From NCBI GenBank assembly GCA_027919835.1, contig JANVFP010000001.1, positions 744,001 through 808,000 on the forward strand: a DNA stretch of 64,000 nucleotides, in the 5' to 3' direction. The DNA comes from Lentinula raphanica (taxonomy: Eukaryota > Basidiomycota > Agaricomycetes > Agaricales > Omphalotaceae). This document shows, in pieces, positions 22,431 to 34,219 of this stretch (positions are counted from its first letter, which is position 1; each line of letters starts with the position of its first letter). The position numbers and the translations under genes were made by a program. Below the pieces are notes generated by a model. That model had not been told where the DNA came from, searched no databases, and saw only the letters and a list, made by a program, of their open reading frames with translations.

Positions 22431-22903
22431 TCAATGCTTCGTTGTTCCCTCATTATGATATCAATGGCGTTCAGCCTATATCCTGTAAGCTTCAGCACCT
22501 GTCGTATCCTACTCTTGTACATATTTGAAGTGTATACTGGAACGACTTCTAATAACATCATTCCTTTGTCTCTTTACACTCTTCCTTGAGCCTTCGTCAG
22601 TGAATTAGCATCTGTATCATGGAGCATAGCTCCTCCAAGCCTCCAGTCACTATTACATAGGTTCAGCTTTTCTCACCTTTTCCGCGTTTAAACTTAAGGT
22701 TTATTCCGGTCCACGGCCGCGCTAGTAATTCAACCTAAGTATTTCGCCTCCTCACTGAATTATCTGACATAGCAAGCGGCATTCGAATCAGCAATCCTAC
22801 TTCGTGTTAAACAAAAAACCAGTCCAAATATCAAGTACAAAATGTAAGGCAGACGCACTGCGACTTATAAACAAGAACTGTGGTACAAGATTCGTTCTGT
22901 ATC
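22431..22903. other. Convergent 3' intergenic region
   Basis: Spacer between the 3' ends of the TET-like gene (+) and RPA1 (-). AT-rich, consistent with two 3' UTRs; no gene or repeat seen. Confidence 0.5.
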
Positions 22904-25202
22904 TAGTCCATCAACATGTCGTTCGACTCCATTTTCAATTCCTGTTGACCCCAAGGGGTGTCCATCGAGTTCAACAGGGCTTCGCATTCCTCCTTGTAAT
23001 TCAACGGCAGGATACGAGCGACCCCATACCTGATACGTTTGTTGTCCTAACGTCAATAGACATAAAGGTCAGACAAAGAGATAAGTCATTGCCGACGGAC
23101 GAACATTATAGTCATCGCGTTTGGCGCGAAGCACAAAGTTGTACAACTTGCCGCAGGCCTCTGCCAATATGGAGTTGTACTTTGCATCATCATTGTCCTG
23201 GACAAATTCAATCAGTTACATGAGTAATATGTCTGATTTCACCTCAACCTACCTTGATCTCTGTGATCTCGTTTGCGGATTTTCCAAAGAGTGTATCACC
23301 GACGTCATTGAACCCTTGAAACCAGGCTTTACCTGTGTGATCCGAGACAACGAACGACATGATATATCTGTGAAAAAAGGAATTCATCACTCGACGAGAA
23401 TAGAGCAGACGTTGGTATACCTGTAAGTCGGGCGACTCCATAATTTGTTGCACTTGTCGCATCTCCACGACCCCCCTTCCTCAACAACCTTCTTTTTACA
23501 AGTCTCACAAGCAGGGTAGGCAATGTTCTCGTTTCTGATGTGCATCACCATCGCTCTTGTTGAAAAATAGACTGGTTTTTCGTCGGAGTCGGGGATGCGA
23601 TCGGCTTCTAACTTCATCTCACAGAGGGTTTTCATCTCTGAGCGATTGAACCCGCCTCCACCTGATCCAGGGAGCGATCCACCTGCATTCCTTTGGGACT
23701 GGAAGGTCATAGTACTGCCGGTGGAGTCGTACCAGCCTTGAAGGGCATACGATTCTGGAATATCCGGGTCGCGGGTCATAATGGAACTCGAGGTCATACC
23801 AAGCGAGCGTCCTGTAAAAGAAAAGACGATTCAACCATGGCTGTTCGTTTTGATGAAATTACACACTGACCTTCATAAGCGAAGACTTTGACACCCTTAA
23901 AAGCAACCACTGGGTTTTCTTTGTCAGAGCTGAAATTTTCGGCTTCCTTGCCCCAGAGAGTCAATCTCACGAAAAACCCTGATTCGTCAACCAGGGTCAG
24001 ATCTCTCTTCTGCATCTGCAAAGGAGGTTACAGTTAGATAATTCCGCAAGTATTGGAAATGTCATGAATGCTGACCGTGCGATTAGTCTTTTGAGAAGTG
24101 ATTTCAGAAACATCGCCATATTCCTTCAGGATGCCAATGATATCTACTAGGCAATGAGGCAGTAGAATTCTGTACGATTAGATGTACGTACCACAATTAG
24201 AGTCCTTGGGCAAATTATGCAACTCCTGCAAAGTTACGAAGTTATACTTGATCGTAGGTAGACTTGATGCTTCCTCACACTGGAGTGGATATACTCAGAT
24301 AAGGACGTGCTGCGCATAGACAAATCATACCTCTTCAATCTCGGTTTTAGCCTCTAGAGTGATCTCGAAGTCATTCTGGACCTTGGAGTATTTTTTGTTC
24401 GCGAGGTTGACCTTCCCTTTGGAGATGTAGTAGACCTTCCCTTCCTTCAATTTGGGGTAAAGGTCGTCGGCGATAGCGTTGAACGCGGTGGCTCTGATTT
24501 CACCCGTTTCATCCTTGAAAGTCACATTGAATACCTTGCCTTCCCCACGCACATTCGAGAATGATTTGAGTTCTGTCTTCTGAATGATCCTTGCTTTGAT
24601 CGTCCAATTGTTCTGATAAGGACCAAGACTCTCAATAGGATGCCAGTTGTTCCTCTGGGGGAGATGACAGACAGAAAGTGCTGGAACCTCGCTGCTGGAA
24701 GTGGATTGAGCAGTAGGCTGCCGAAGAGGGTTTTCGACCGCAGGAGTCGGAGCTTCCGGATTCGCAATTGTTTCTATAGGAACCGGTTCTCCAATCCTCC
24801 CATCCTCTTGTCCAAGGATTCGTAAGGCCATAATGATCATTATACTGTATGTCAGTTTAAGTGACTTAACCACGACTGAAAACTGAGATAACGCGTCGCT
24901 AACCGTCTTTCTCGCACATAACCAAAAGACAGCCTCTCTATGCAAACTAGAGTGTTTTTCCTGAGGTTTTCTTCTACTACCATATTATTGAGGTGAGTCC
25001 CTAATACGGCTTGTAGAAAATGCGCGCCGTCCGACAAAACGATACGGTAACGATCAGAGTGAAGATTCGTATTATCTTGATGTCTACCAACTTTGTTCAA
25101 GGAGAGCACTTGAAGCGTAATGGAACGATCTAAAAGTTCATCTTCATTGAAGGTAGCGCTGCTAATTCGTTGGCAGATGCCCGTGTCAAGTTGGAAGCTC
25201 AT
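22904..25202 (-). CDS. RFA1: Replication protein A large subunit (RPA70)
   Basis: RPA1 is the large subunit of the single-strand DNA-binding heterotrimer used in replication, repair and recombination. The start MSFQLDTGICQ (25202) is preferred to upstream Mets because it begins the conserved N-terminal OB fold (DRYRIVLSDGAHFLQAVLGT). The linker and DBD-A follow (NWTIKARIIQKTELKSFSN, GKVFNVTFKDETGEIRATAF), then DBD-B (FFVRLTLWGKEAENF). DBD-C has the zinc ribbon CETCKKKV ... WRCDKCN. The C-terminus is DHTGKAWFQGFNDVGD. At least six short introns are needed. The protein ends MESNDMLMD at 22904. All domains appear complete. It shares a short divergent promoter with the NOT1 fragment. Confidence 0.92.
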
Positions 25203-25536
25203 TGTGGTTGGGAGTAAAAAAGTATTTGTTGACCAAGCGCGTTCGCCGTTTCGTTTATATGTCACAGGGTGACAATGAGTCATTGTCGCGCTTGAGTCAT
25301 TGTCGCGCTATGAGTCATTGTCGTGCTTGAGCCGAGGCGGCAGTTTGCCGAAGCAACCGATTTTGAGCTCCGACAATTAATTTCCTGCTGGAGTCATAGC
25401 TAAGCTTGTCTCGTCTTCCTTCCTGTCAGCCGGAGTGGCTCCGTAGCCTCAAAAGCGCCGCGTCGCCTCCAAGTTACCACCCATCCTTTTTCACCTCACA
25501 ACCTTCCGCTATCCATCAACAATTTCACCCTCAAAA
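25203..25536. promoter_or_regulatory. Divergent promoter with three TGAGTCA motifs
   Basis: This 334-bp region separates the RPA1 start (minus) from the NOT1 start (plus). TGAGTCATTGTCG occurs three times at 25276, 25293 and 25311, spaced 17-18 bp. TGAGTCA is the core bound by Gcn4/AP-1-type bZIP factors; the first two copies run into CGCGC and the third into CGTGC. A regulatory role is inferred from motif and position only. Confidence 0.5.
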
Positions 25537-27890
25537 ATGGCAACAGAACTCGGGAACGCTGCAGTCTGGCACTCGATCACACCGTCGAGGACCAGCTCGC
25601 ATATGGAGAACTCGTTTGGGCATACTATCGTCAAAGCCCAGATAGTGCTCTTGCTGTCAACCTTAACAGAGGACAATCATGAACAGAATCAACTGGAAAT
25701 TCGATCGGTGCGTCTTTACAATTAACTACACCTAACAGGAACTCATAACATTCTGCAGCTTTCGGAGCAACATGGTATAGATACCTATCTGCACTTCATC
25801 AGGCACTTGATTGTGCACTCTCACGCGCGTTTGTCTTGCAACAATAATTCCACGACCTTCGACGCCTCGAACTCACTCAGTTTTCGGCTGCTCTTACAAG
25901 AAATCCAGAGATTAGCTCGAGACCCATATCTTGCTGAACGCTTTCGGGACGGTGTTGATAGAGGTGAAGGAGAAGTCTTTAGGAACTTTGACTTTATTCG
26001 ATTCGTTGATCGCATGGGCTTACGACCTCTCGAACGACTGATCCTCGCGACTCCAATCGTTTCTTCCCCAGTCAGGAAAGAATTCAGCGCACAAGCACAA
26101 ACAGTCGTGAAGCAGGCGTTCAAAAATGCAGTCCTCAGCCTGTGTCATACTCCGTCCTTCGACCTTGCAGACTTGTCACCAAATCAGGTTAGCAAATTAC
26201 TGGGAAGTCTGCTCTCCGATCCTCCTGTAGATTCTCCCGTTCTGAACGCCTCACAACGACAAGCACTTATCGTGGCAGCACAGACCAAATATGGCAAAAA
26301 TACTGTTGCCCCCATGCTCCAACGTATTCTGCCTAGTTTGAGGTGAGTGTTCATCATCTCAAGCGTTACATCAATCCCAACCTCAAAGTTTTGACAGCTT
26401 ACCACCCGGTACAACACTCGTTCAGGCTCTCGTGCAGCTTGGCCCCGACATCACAGCTGACCCTGATGCCGTTCGTGCACTCTTGGCGCGTTTTGGCATC
26501 ACCGATGTTTCTCCTCCGCAAGACGAACGGGTCGTTGACGTCGTGTCGAACTTGAGCCGGAAGGCTACTGAAGGAGAGGTCATATGTGATATGGCAGCTC
26601 TAGTTCGAGCCTTAAACAGTTTTCCCAATGCCAACCTCAATTGGGCAACCGTGATCAAATCTTTCGATGTTCCCGACCGACACGGTGTTGACACGCCAAC
26701 TCTCAAACTCCTCATTGCCATCCTTCTCGGTTGCTCTCGTGACGCCAATCCCCACCCTGTAACCGGCTTTTGGACTATCTGGTCTAACGCCCTGTACCAA
26801 CTTCGCCTTCTTGATGCACTGCTATCCCTTCCGGGTGACACGTTCAACTTGGTCCAGCTTCCTGGCCACCGCGTTGTAACAGTCGAGGATGTTGCAGTTG
26901 CCAGTCCCACTATCAAATCCCTCGCAGCTAATGTTCAGGGTCACACTTGGAATTCCCTTGATTTATTTGAGGTTTTGGTGAAGATAGCAGATTCAGAATC
27001 GACAGAGATTCGAGGCGTCGTTTGCGAGATATTAGACAAAGCCATCAAAATCAGTGCTGAGCTTGTGCATATGGGCCTCTTACAAGTCTCGGTGAGCAAA
27101 ATGACAAGACATTCACGGTTCTGTCAATGGCTTACAGCTATGTATAGGACGCTCCCTGGAATGAAACTCGCCTCGAATACTCTCGCAAATTACTCACCAT
27201 GTTTCTTGCAGGACACCCTAACCATTAACTTGTTTTCATGCGAATTTGGCAAATACAACCAACATATCTTACAGATGCTTTTCGCGACTTCTACGAAGAG
27301 AACCCTCTCAATATAACTTGTATCCTAGATGTAGCACAGGATCTCAAAGTGCGTCAAGTTCCTCTCCCGTCTTTCTATCTTTCATTGTCTCTTCTCTCAG
27401 ATCCTAGAGGCTCTCTTAGAACTTCGTCCGTTAAGCTTTGCGTTAGACGTTGCGGCATTAGCGTCTCGGAGAGAATACCTGAACTTGGACAAGTGGTTGA
27501 CGGACAACGTTACCAATCATGGCGCCGAATTTTTGCATTCTGTGTTGATGTATTTGGAGGACAAGATGCAGAATGAAGAAACGATCCGAATTGCGGATCC
27601 CCAACCCGACTCCAGAACGATGACTCTCAATCCTAACACGATCACCATCATACTCAGGATGCTACGGAATAGGTATGTCATGGATTTGAGAATGCCCTTC
27701 CCGATGCTCACATGTTGCAGTCAAAGCCAAATGGCAGACGAGGACAAGCAGTTTTGGTGGGATGTCAAAAACCATTGCTTTCAAGTCCATCCTCGGTTGA
27801 TGAGTATGTTGCCTAATATGGATATCGAACCTACTCTCCCGAACTTGGAGCAGAAGTAGATGGCCTCTACAAGCAGATGTACGACTGCAA
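25537..27890 (+). pseudogene. NOT1: CCR4-NOT scaffold subunit NOT1, N-terminal part only
   Basis: NOT1 is the scaffold of the CCR4-NOT deadenylase and normally exceeds 2000 residues. Here exons from MATELGNAA (25537) give the family's N-terminal text: VLLLSTLTEDN, LSEQHGIDTYLHFIRHLIVHSHARL, FRDGVDRGEGEVFRNF, then ALVQLGPDITADPDAVRALLARFG and LDKWLTDNVTNHGAEF. Introns look normal. The match runs to AEVDGLYKQMYD near 27885 and then breaks off; 27 codons later the frame meets a stop. From about 28000 the sequence is a copy of the ZNRD2 3' end. At least two thirds of NOT1, with the CAF1-binding and C-terminal NOT regions, are absent. As NOT1 is essential, an intact copy should exist elsewhere. 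Confidence 0.82.
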
Positions 27891-28000
27891 CGAAAAGGAA
27901 AGCGAGGCAGTCGAGTCCTTCCTCCTCTCAGAGCGAGTTCTGCTGCATTGACATAGATGTGAATTCCTCAGTCCCGATGTATTGTACCGTAGCATTGTAA

Positions 28001-28473
28001 TCAGCCCAACCGGCTTCTTTAATCCTCAGACTATTTCGGTCGTGGATACAATCACCAAAACGACACATGCATTGGCAGAGGTCAAGAAACTTGAACGAAT
28101 CGAAAGAGGGGTTTGAATTCAAGTCAATTTCAACGATCATGTACACATGAGTTTTCCATGTATATCAGAATGCACGATGTATATACAGAGCTATGCAACT
28201 GTCGTTTGCGCGGTCATTTTTTCCAACCACCCCTCCCACTGCCACGACCACTCGTACCGCCCTTATGCGTCTGGACCGAATCGATCTCTCGACGACTGAG
28301 TCGCAAAGTGCCATCTTTGAAGCTCCCAACACCCATCTGCAGTCCCCGTATGCGTTTTTTCGGTTTCGCCGTCTCATAATCAGGGTCCAGCAGTCTTTTC
28401 AACGCCGGATGATAATTTCCTAGGTTTTTTGTCTATAGCCATTGGGAAAGAAGATGTGAAGATGAGCACCAGC
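28001..28473. repeat. Duplicated block: 3' ends of ZNRD2 (+) and FAF1-like (-) genes
   Basis: This block is a close copy (over 90% by eye) of about 30738-31203. It carries the last 30 or so codons of ZNRD2 (ending ALAEVKKLERIERGV) on the plus strand and, convergent to it, the last exon of the FAF1-like gene (KRLLDPDYETAKPKKR, GGTSGRGSGRGGWKK). It lies exactly between the broken ends of NOT1 and the GH47 gene, so it marks or repaired a rearrangement. Confidence 0.85.
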
Positions 28474-28572
28474 CTAGAGACATGGACGGACCTCCTCTAA
28501 TTGAGCAGCCTTCCCCTCTTTTTGTTTTTGGACCAAGCCCTCTAAAAACAAGAAGTGCAAAAGAGAAAACCT

Positions 28573-29478
28573 ACATGTTTCGACCGTTTCTCCTCGTACA
28601 AGTCCATGTCTGAGGTTGATCTGAGAAGCAATAAGAATAAGGATACGTGGAAGCGATTCTGGGCAAGCACTCAAAGACGAACACGGGCGAGTGGAATTCC
28701 AGTGGGAGTAGAGAACGTTGGAAGTAATCTCTTTCCTAGATCGTACGCCAGATCGAGCAATTTCCCCGTATACCATGTCAGATGAAAAGGGCCAGGCTGG
28801 CTGGCAAAGATGTGTCCGGAAAGTAAACCTCCAAGTACACGGATAGTAGTCTCAAAGGCTTGAGGCTTCGTATTCACGTCGAAAGATACCCACTGTATGA
28901 CATCTCTGACTGCAAATTCGAACCCTCTACGATCGTCAAGAACAACGAACGTATCGAGCACGTCGACGAGGGTCAGACTGAAATTCCCCGCGACATCGTT
29001 GGCACCGGTGTTTGTGCTAATGAACGGATTGAGGATTGATTCGTGATGGGCGCAAGATGCACGCACGGGTCTGCCCAGTCTGGACCTTTGCCAGAGCAGC
29101 TGAGAGGAGTTAACTGAAAGTTATTGAGATCAAGGTAGTGTTGGAACCTGAGGGAGGCAGTTACCTCGTCCAGAGGGAAAGCTAAATCAATGATTCGTGA
29201 TGAGATGATAGTTGACTGATGAGAGATGGTCCACATACCATGTTCCATGTAGTTATTGAAACCATGATACCACAGCTTTCGTGTCCTCTCTCTGATAATT
29301 GAGTTGTTGAGTACCCCGGGGAAGCAAATAGAATACTCTGCACAGACCGAGCTGCTAGTTTCCTTTCCGTAGTCCAACTGGAGTGGTTTAGAGGTGTAGC
29401 CAAAGAGCATTGGATGTGCTCAAGAGAGATAAACACAAGTGCAGCAAGGCATTTAGGAAGGAACCACCCCAGCTTCAT
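28573..29478 (-). pseudogene. GH47 alpha-mannosidase, EDEM/Mnl1-like, N-terminal part only
   Basis: EDEM proteins trim mannose on misfolded glycoproteins in the ER lumen. The start at 29478 (MKLGWFLPKCLAALVFISLE) is a signal peptide. Exons then give the GH47 N-terminal text: RTRKLWYHGFNNYMEHG, FPLDE with LTPLSCSGKGPDW, SLTLVDVLDTFVVLDD, VIQWVSFDVNTKPQAFETTIRVLGGLLSGH, LAYDLGKRLLPTFSTPTGIP and INLRHGLVRGETVETC. The match stops near 28573, after roughly 220 residues of a domain that needs about 450. The next plus-ward sequence is the duplicated ZNRD2/FAF1 block. Catalytic residues of the C-terminal half are missing, so the product would be inactive. It is divergent from ZNRD2. Confidence 0.8.
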
Positions 29479-29588
29479 TCGAGAACGTGGCAGTTAAGAG
29501 AGAGAACTTTTGGCGCCCATGGGCGCTTCTTCAACTTTTTAATCAAATCCAGTCATCCGCGACGGCCTCACCACTCTCAACACTAATA

Positions 29589-30848
29589 ATGGCAACTGTT
29601 GACGGTATATCCAACACCATTGGCGAATACATGCTCAAAGGATGGGTGCGTCGATGTAATTGCAGTAGTATCTTCGCGGGATACTAACAATCATCAAGGT
29701 TTTAACCGATACCCCATGTCCGCGATGCAAAAACATCCCGTTGATGCGCTCACCCAAGAATCAAGTTCCAATCGTGCATTTCTGTGCAAACTGTGATGGA
29801 AACGCTCAAAAAGGTCAACATCAATGATTTAAACGACTGCCATTTCTTACAGAATTCAATTAGTCGATGTTGTGCGAACATCAAGTTCATCTAGCTTGAC
29901 AAATGCATCCTCAACCACGCGAACAACTGTCTCCCGTTCCTCAACTCCAGCAACCGAAATTTCTGACGTTCCCAGCTCTCCAACGTTTGCGATACCCGCA
30001 GAAACCCCTGAAAGCAGACGCCGACGTGAACAATCTGACCGAGCTTCCGCAGAAATTGGGAATCGACTACTGAAAGGGTGGGCTTTACTTGGAGAGGAAT
30101 GTATCAACGAGACTTGCTTTGGAATTCCGCTTGTCAGGGCTCCGAAGTCGGGTAATGAGAAGAATCCCAACAGAGTTCGCATCCAATCTTTTTTCTGCTG
30201 TTGGAGGCTTATTTGACGACAAGGAATGTGTGATATGCGGCCGTGTATACGTCGGTGAAGGCGATCTTGTCGAAGCGGAGGTTTCCCAACCCCAACCGTC
30301 TGCTCAAATATCATCAATACCAACTCATCCAGTGGAAACCTCGGGATCTCATCTATCTTCAACTGTCACGGTGAGATAACATACTAGAGTCTCTACCTCA
30401 GTTGCCTCATTCAATGAACTCCTTTTGATCTAGAAACCTCGTCTACCAACAGAGAGCGACAACGTTTCCTTGCCTTCCCTCGGATTACATGAGGTACCTA
30501 TCGTTTTTCGTTCTCATGTAGCTCAAAGACTTTATCAACCATATCCTCACAGCCCATTGGAAGCATCCCTCACCCCGCTACATCTGTGCGTTCTGGTCCC
30601 TGTCATACACGTTCCTTTTTGACATATCTTTGCAGATCGCCAACGAATCCACCCTTTCGGCGCTGAACATCACAACGCACACTCTGGAGCAAACATTGAT
30701 AACACTATCTGGTCGATTGTCATCATCGGTTGGCCCAACCACGTTCATTGATCCTCAGACCATTTCCTTGGTTGTGGATACAATCACCGAAACGACACAT
30801 GCATTGGCAGAGGTCAAGAAACTTGAACGAATCGAAAGAGGGGTTTGA
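29589..30848 (+). CDS. ZNRD2/SSSCA1-family zinc-ribbon protein
   Basis: The N-terminal exon MATVDGISNTIGEYMLKGW joins over a short intron to VLTDTPCPRCKNIPLMRSP and VHFCANCDG, the four-Cys zinc ribbon of the SSSCA1/ZNRD2 family. A second degenerate ribbon follows a Ser/Thr-rich linker: RLLKGWALLGEECINETCFGIPLVR, then ECVICGRVY. The C-terminus (TLEQTLITLSGRL, ALAEVKKLERIERGV) looks helical. At least four introns are needed. The human protein associates with protein phosphatase 1; a fungal role is not established. The last part of this gene is duplicated at 28001. Confidence 0.8.
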
Positions 30849-30933
30849 ATTCAAGTCAATTTCAACGATCATGTACACACAACTTTTCCATGTATCTCAG
30901 AATGCACGATGTATATACAGATCCATGCAACTG

Positions 30934-31618
30934 TCATTTGCGCGGTCGTTTTTTCCAACCACCCCGACCACTGCCACGACCACTCGTACCGCCCTTATGC
31001 CCTTGGACCGAATCAATCTCTCGACGACTAAGTCGCAGCGTGCCATCTTTGAAGCTCTCAACACCCATCTGCAGTCCCCGTACTCGTTTCTTTGGTTTCG
31101 CCGTCTCAAGATCAGGGTCCAGCAGTCTTTTCAATGTCGGATGATAATTCCCTAAGTTTTTTGTCTATAGCCATTGGGAAAGAAGATGTGAGGATGAGCA
31201 CCGTGCAGCTGTTTTGTCAGAGAAAACAATTACATTGGCGTTGGATGTAGAGGAAGATGCCGCTGTGAAATCGTCGTCGTTTTCATCAAAGTCTGGGATG
31301 CCAGAGTTAGTCTTCGATGTGAGCGAATGTGCATATAGTTGTCAACAACGTACCTTCATCCGACTCGGATATAGAGTTAGTTTGTATCCCTTGCCATTCC
31401 TCGTCCTCGTCCTCTTCTTCTTCTACTTCTTCAATCGAAGATTGCACATTGCCTTTCCCGCGGCTGGTAGAGATACCTCCGTTGAAGGAGGAGAGAAACT
31501 TCTGACCATGGGCTTGCAAGATGCTTAAGAGCTCATCGTGGTCGTTCCTCAGAGATACTGATGCTAGCCGTCGAGTGCCGGTGCAAGTTTGCCGACGTGC
31601 CGTTCTCTCTTTACTCAA
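30934..31618 (-). CDS. FAF1/C1orf131-like ribosome-biogenesis protein (DUF4602 type)
   Basis: Exons on the minus strand give DELLSILQAHGQKFLSSF, an acidic stretch (EEVEEEEDEDEEW), DEDFDENDDDF after one intron, and a basic C-terminus after another: NYHPTLKRLLDPDLETAKPKKRVRG, FKDGTLRLSRREIDSV, and a Gly/Arg/Lys tail (GGTSGRGSGRGGWKK). The 'GGTL.LS.R.I' motif is that of the small family including yeast FAF1, involved in 40S subunit rRNA processing. The start is uncertain: the frame opens at TTG 31618 without an ATG, so a tiny first exon probably exists. It is convergent with ZNRD2. Confidence 0.68.
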
Positions 31619-31630
31619 CCACCATCATCA

Positions 31631-31897
31631 TGGCTTGGATTCGCCAGCGCAAGCCAAACCCGGAACCGCCTAAATCTGACGCTACACCTCTCATCGACAT
31701 ACCTGAAGATGAACAATGGAGGCTCATCAACGAGTCCGGCGTTCTACACAAAATAAGTTCAGACGAAGCGCCAACGGACTCGGAATATACATCAATGGAC
31801 GAGATTCTCGACACCAGCATGATCATCATACCCTTCTGCTCTCTACTCCTACTCATGGATATGTGCGTCTTTCAACTGGCTGTGCCCTCAGAGTGAC
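31631..31897 (+). pseudogene. Conserved fungal small membrane protein, 5' part only
   Basis: The protein MAWIRQRKPNPEPP, with PLIDIPEDEQWRLINESGVLHKI and then EILDTSMIIIPFCSLLLLMDMCVF, resembles the start of a small fungal membrane protein family with several C-terminal transmembrane helices. Only the first hydrophobic segment is present. The frame ends at 31897, and the following DNA shows no continuation even if an intron is allowed at ATGGATAT/GTGCGT. It is divergent from the FAF1-like gene. The family name is uncertain. Confidence 0.45.
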
Positions 31898-34219
31898 AGA
31901 GTGAGGCTGACTCGAGCTCGGTCAGAAAAGCCTAATCCACAATCAATACGGTCGACAGGCAAGCTTCAAGGAACTATTCCATGGAACGAGCTCGAGAGGC
32001 CCAAGTGAGCAAACTACTATCCAGTCTTCTTGCTCCAACTCATCCTTGCTCTAGTTCTGGCCTTGTTCAATGGTTCGCTAATTGACTCCTCTTCCTGAAG
32101 GACGACAATGTGACTATGTTCATTCACAGTTCATAGGCATAAACAAGGCATAAACGTAGCCAAGAGATTCAATCATTCCTCTTCTTCTTGTCATGTGCAA
32201 CGGGTACACGGTTGATATAGCTTTGGGCTCATGAACGGTCAATATGCGGCAGGCGAGTGAATTTGAATCGTGTTTCCCAACCCAGTCCTATTCCTCTTGT
32301 GCTGACATCGAAATCAGTGTCCTCCATTGGCTACAGTCTGGGTCTATACGGCGCTCGAGCTCGATCTTTTGCCCACTGTGATCAGTCTCTTGGTGACCGC
32401 CTTGTTCGTCTGGTGGAAAGGCCTTCAGAACTATCTGTTTTCGTAACTTGATGAATGAAAAGTCGAGTGTACGACCCATTCGGATGTTGTTCACACAGAG
32501 GAAACCAATGAGCATTGAGAATCGAGAATCGAGCGGTATCTACTGAATGTCAAGCCTTTGGGGTTCGACAGTTGAGATGCAGGTAACCGACCGCTGGGAA
32601 CCGTTACAAGTTAGCTCATTGTCGAGCGCTTCCAGTATCCGTCTGGTGATATGGTGATGAAGTTGCTGTGCGGGGATTTCGTACCCCACATTTTCCGGAG
32701 TTTAACGTCAATCTTCGCGAACTCGCTGTTACCGCAACGCAATCCCGCAAATCTCGAGTATGTTCGTGGATACTCGGAACGTGCTAACATATCCTCCAGT
32801 GTTATGCTTCACCAGAAATCCTGCATACATCCGCAATCTGGTCAGATCGATCTTGCACCTTTCCCCTTCTCTGACTTCTACTGATTCGCTCCCTTGGTCT
32901 CAAGATATTCAACTTCAATTAGAAATTAGGACCTTATTGCCACCACGCCGTATGCTCAATCATTTGTCTGCTCAAGTTTAACACACGGTGCAATTCACCG
33001 ACTCTTTGCGAGCTCGTAGGCAAGACTGTCGGCTCCGAATATTTCTTTGTGAGCCCCGACTATCATCCGACGAAAGCTCACGGAGCCGCATATTCTTTCC
33101 AGCCTTACTACGCGTGTTTCGATCAATGCTTTCGCCTCTGTCTCCGATGTTGTTGTTCAATACCGTCTTAGGCTTGTTCGTCGACGGCGCACTTTACGAT
33201 TGATTGGCTATATCCAGCCAGTCTCGATTCAAAAGCTCCTGCGTTGTCGCCTTCGTCGGTAGAATATGTCCTTGGAGATCACCGCAACATCAACTCTCCT
33301 TCGTCGTACAAAGAGGGTAGCAATGGCAATGCAAAGCCTGACTTACGAAGCCGATACGACATTGAATATGTTCGTTTTCGATGTGGGAGCTATACCCAAC
33401 TCGAACTTCAGCGGCACATGCAGTCTTGGGGGAAACAGCTATACTTCATTTACCCAAGCTGTATCCCCTGGTCCTCCCTCCACTCAAAACCAATGATTAC
33501 TCTCCCCTCCTTCTTCCGCTAAACCACCAAATACACCCTTCTCTCCTTCATCTCCCTCCCCCACTGCCCTCAACTCAGCAGCCAAAGCCGTTTGGACGAA
33601 AGACGAGGGAATCAAACCGTTATTGTCATATCTGGCTGCGAACCACATGATGGGTATGAGGGTCCCAAAATTCTGAAGGAGAAGGAGGAAGGCTCGGGCC
33701 CCAACTCACGCAATCGGGAAACAGCGGAGCAAGTCCTCGGTATTTTGACCCCCATCCTCCGATCCCTGCAATCCTCCTTACCTTCTCCGTCTCCCACCTC
33801 ATCACTTGCTCCGCTTCCCTCCTTCTCTTTGGCCAATTCCTCGTCTCCATACCCTTACTTCAAACTTCTTTCACCAACCTTCCTTTAACTTGGATCCTCC
33901 TCCTCCTCCTTCTCGGCCCTCGACCCTGCCCAATGATTGCTTCTTAGATACTCACAATTACTGGAATCTGTGTCTGTCCGTCCGTTGTGTTTGTCTCCCA
34001 GGATTCTCGCAGTTGTTGAAGCCAAACGATCACAAACGATTATACATCTTGATCCCATCGACAGCAGCAGGCAAAACCCTTCTTAATCCCAACCACCACG
34101 GTCCAAACTCAAGAATTTAGTCCTAACAACGTTTCACATCCTCATCCACACGATAACCGCTTCCTCTTCACAACCTAAACATCCTTTTTCCTCAACCATC
34201 TCTCTGACCTTCCTAGTCA
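31898..34219. other. Gene-poor stretch with no recognisable product
   Basis: Short ORFs occur on both strands but none has a clear family signature. A few stretches, for example around 32820-32980 and 33270-33480, look like decayed coding sequence, but I could not assign them. Pyrimidine-rich plus-strand sequence at 33460-33900 produces most of the longer spurious ORFs. Confidence 0.45.

Noticed and set aside
22804..23426. Plus-strand ORFs of 139 and 101 codons
   Set aside because: Antisense to the well-supported RPA1 exons.
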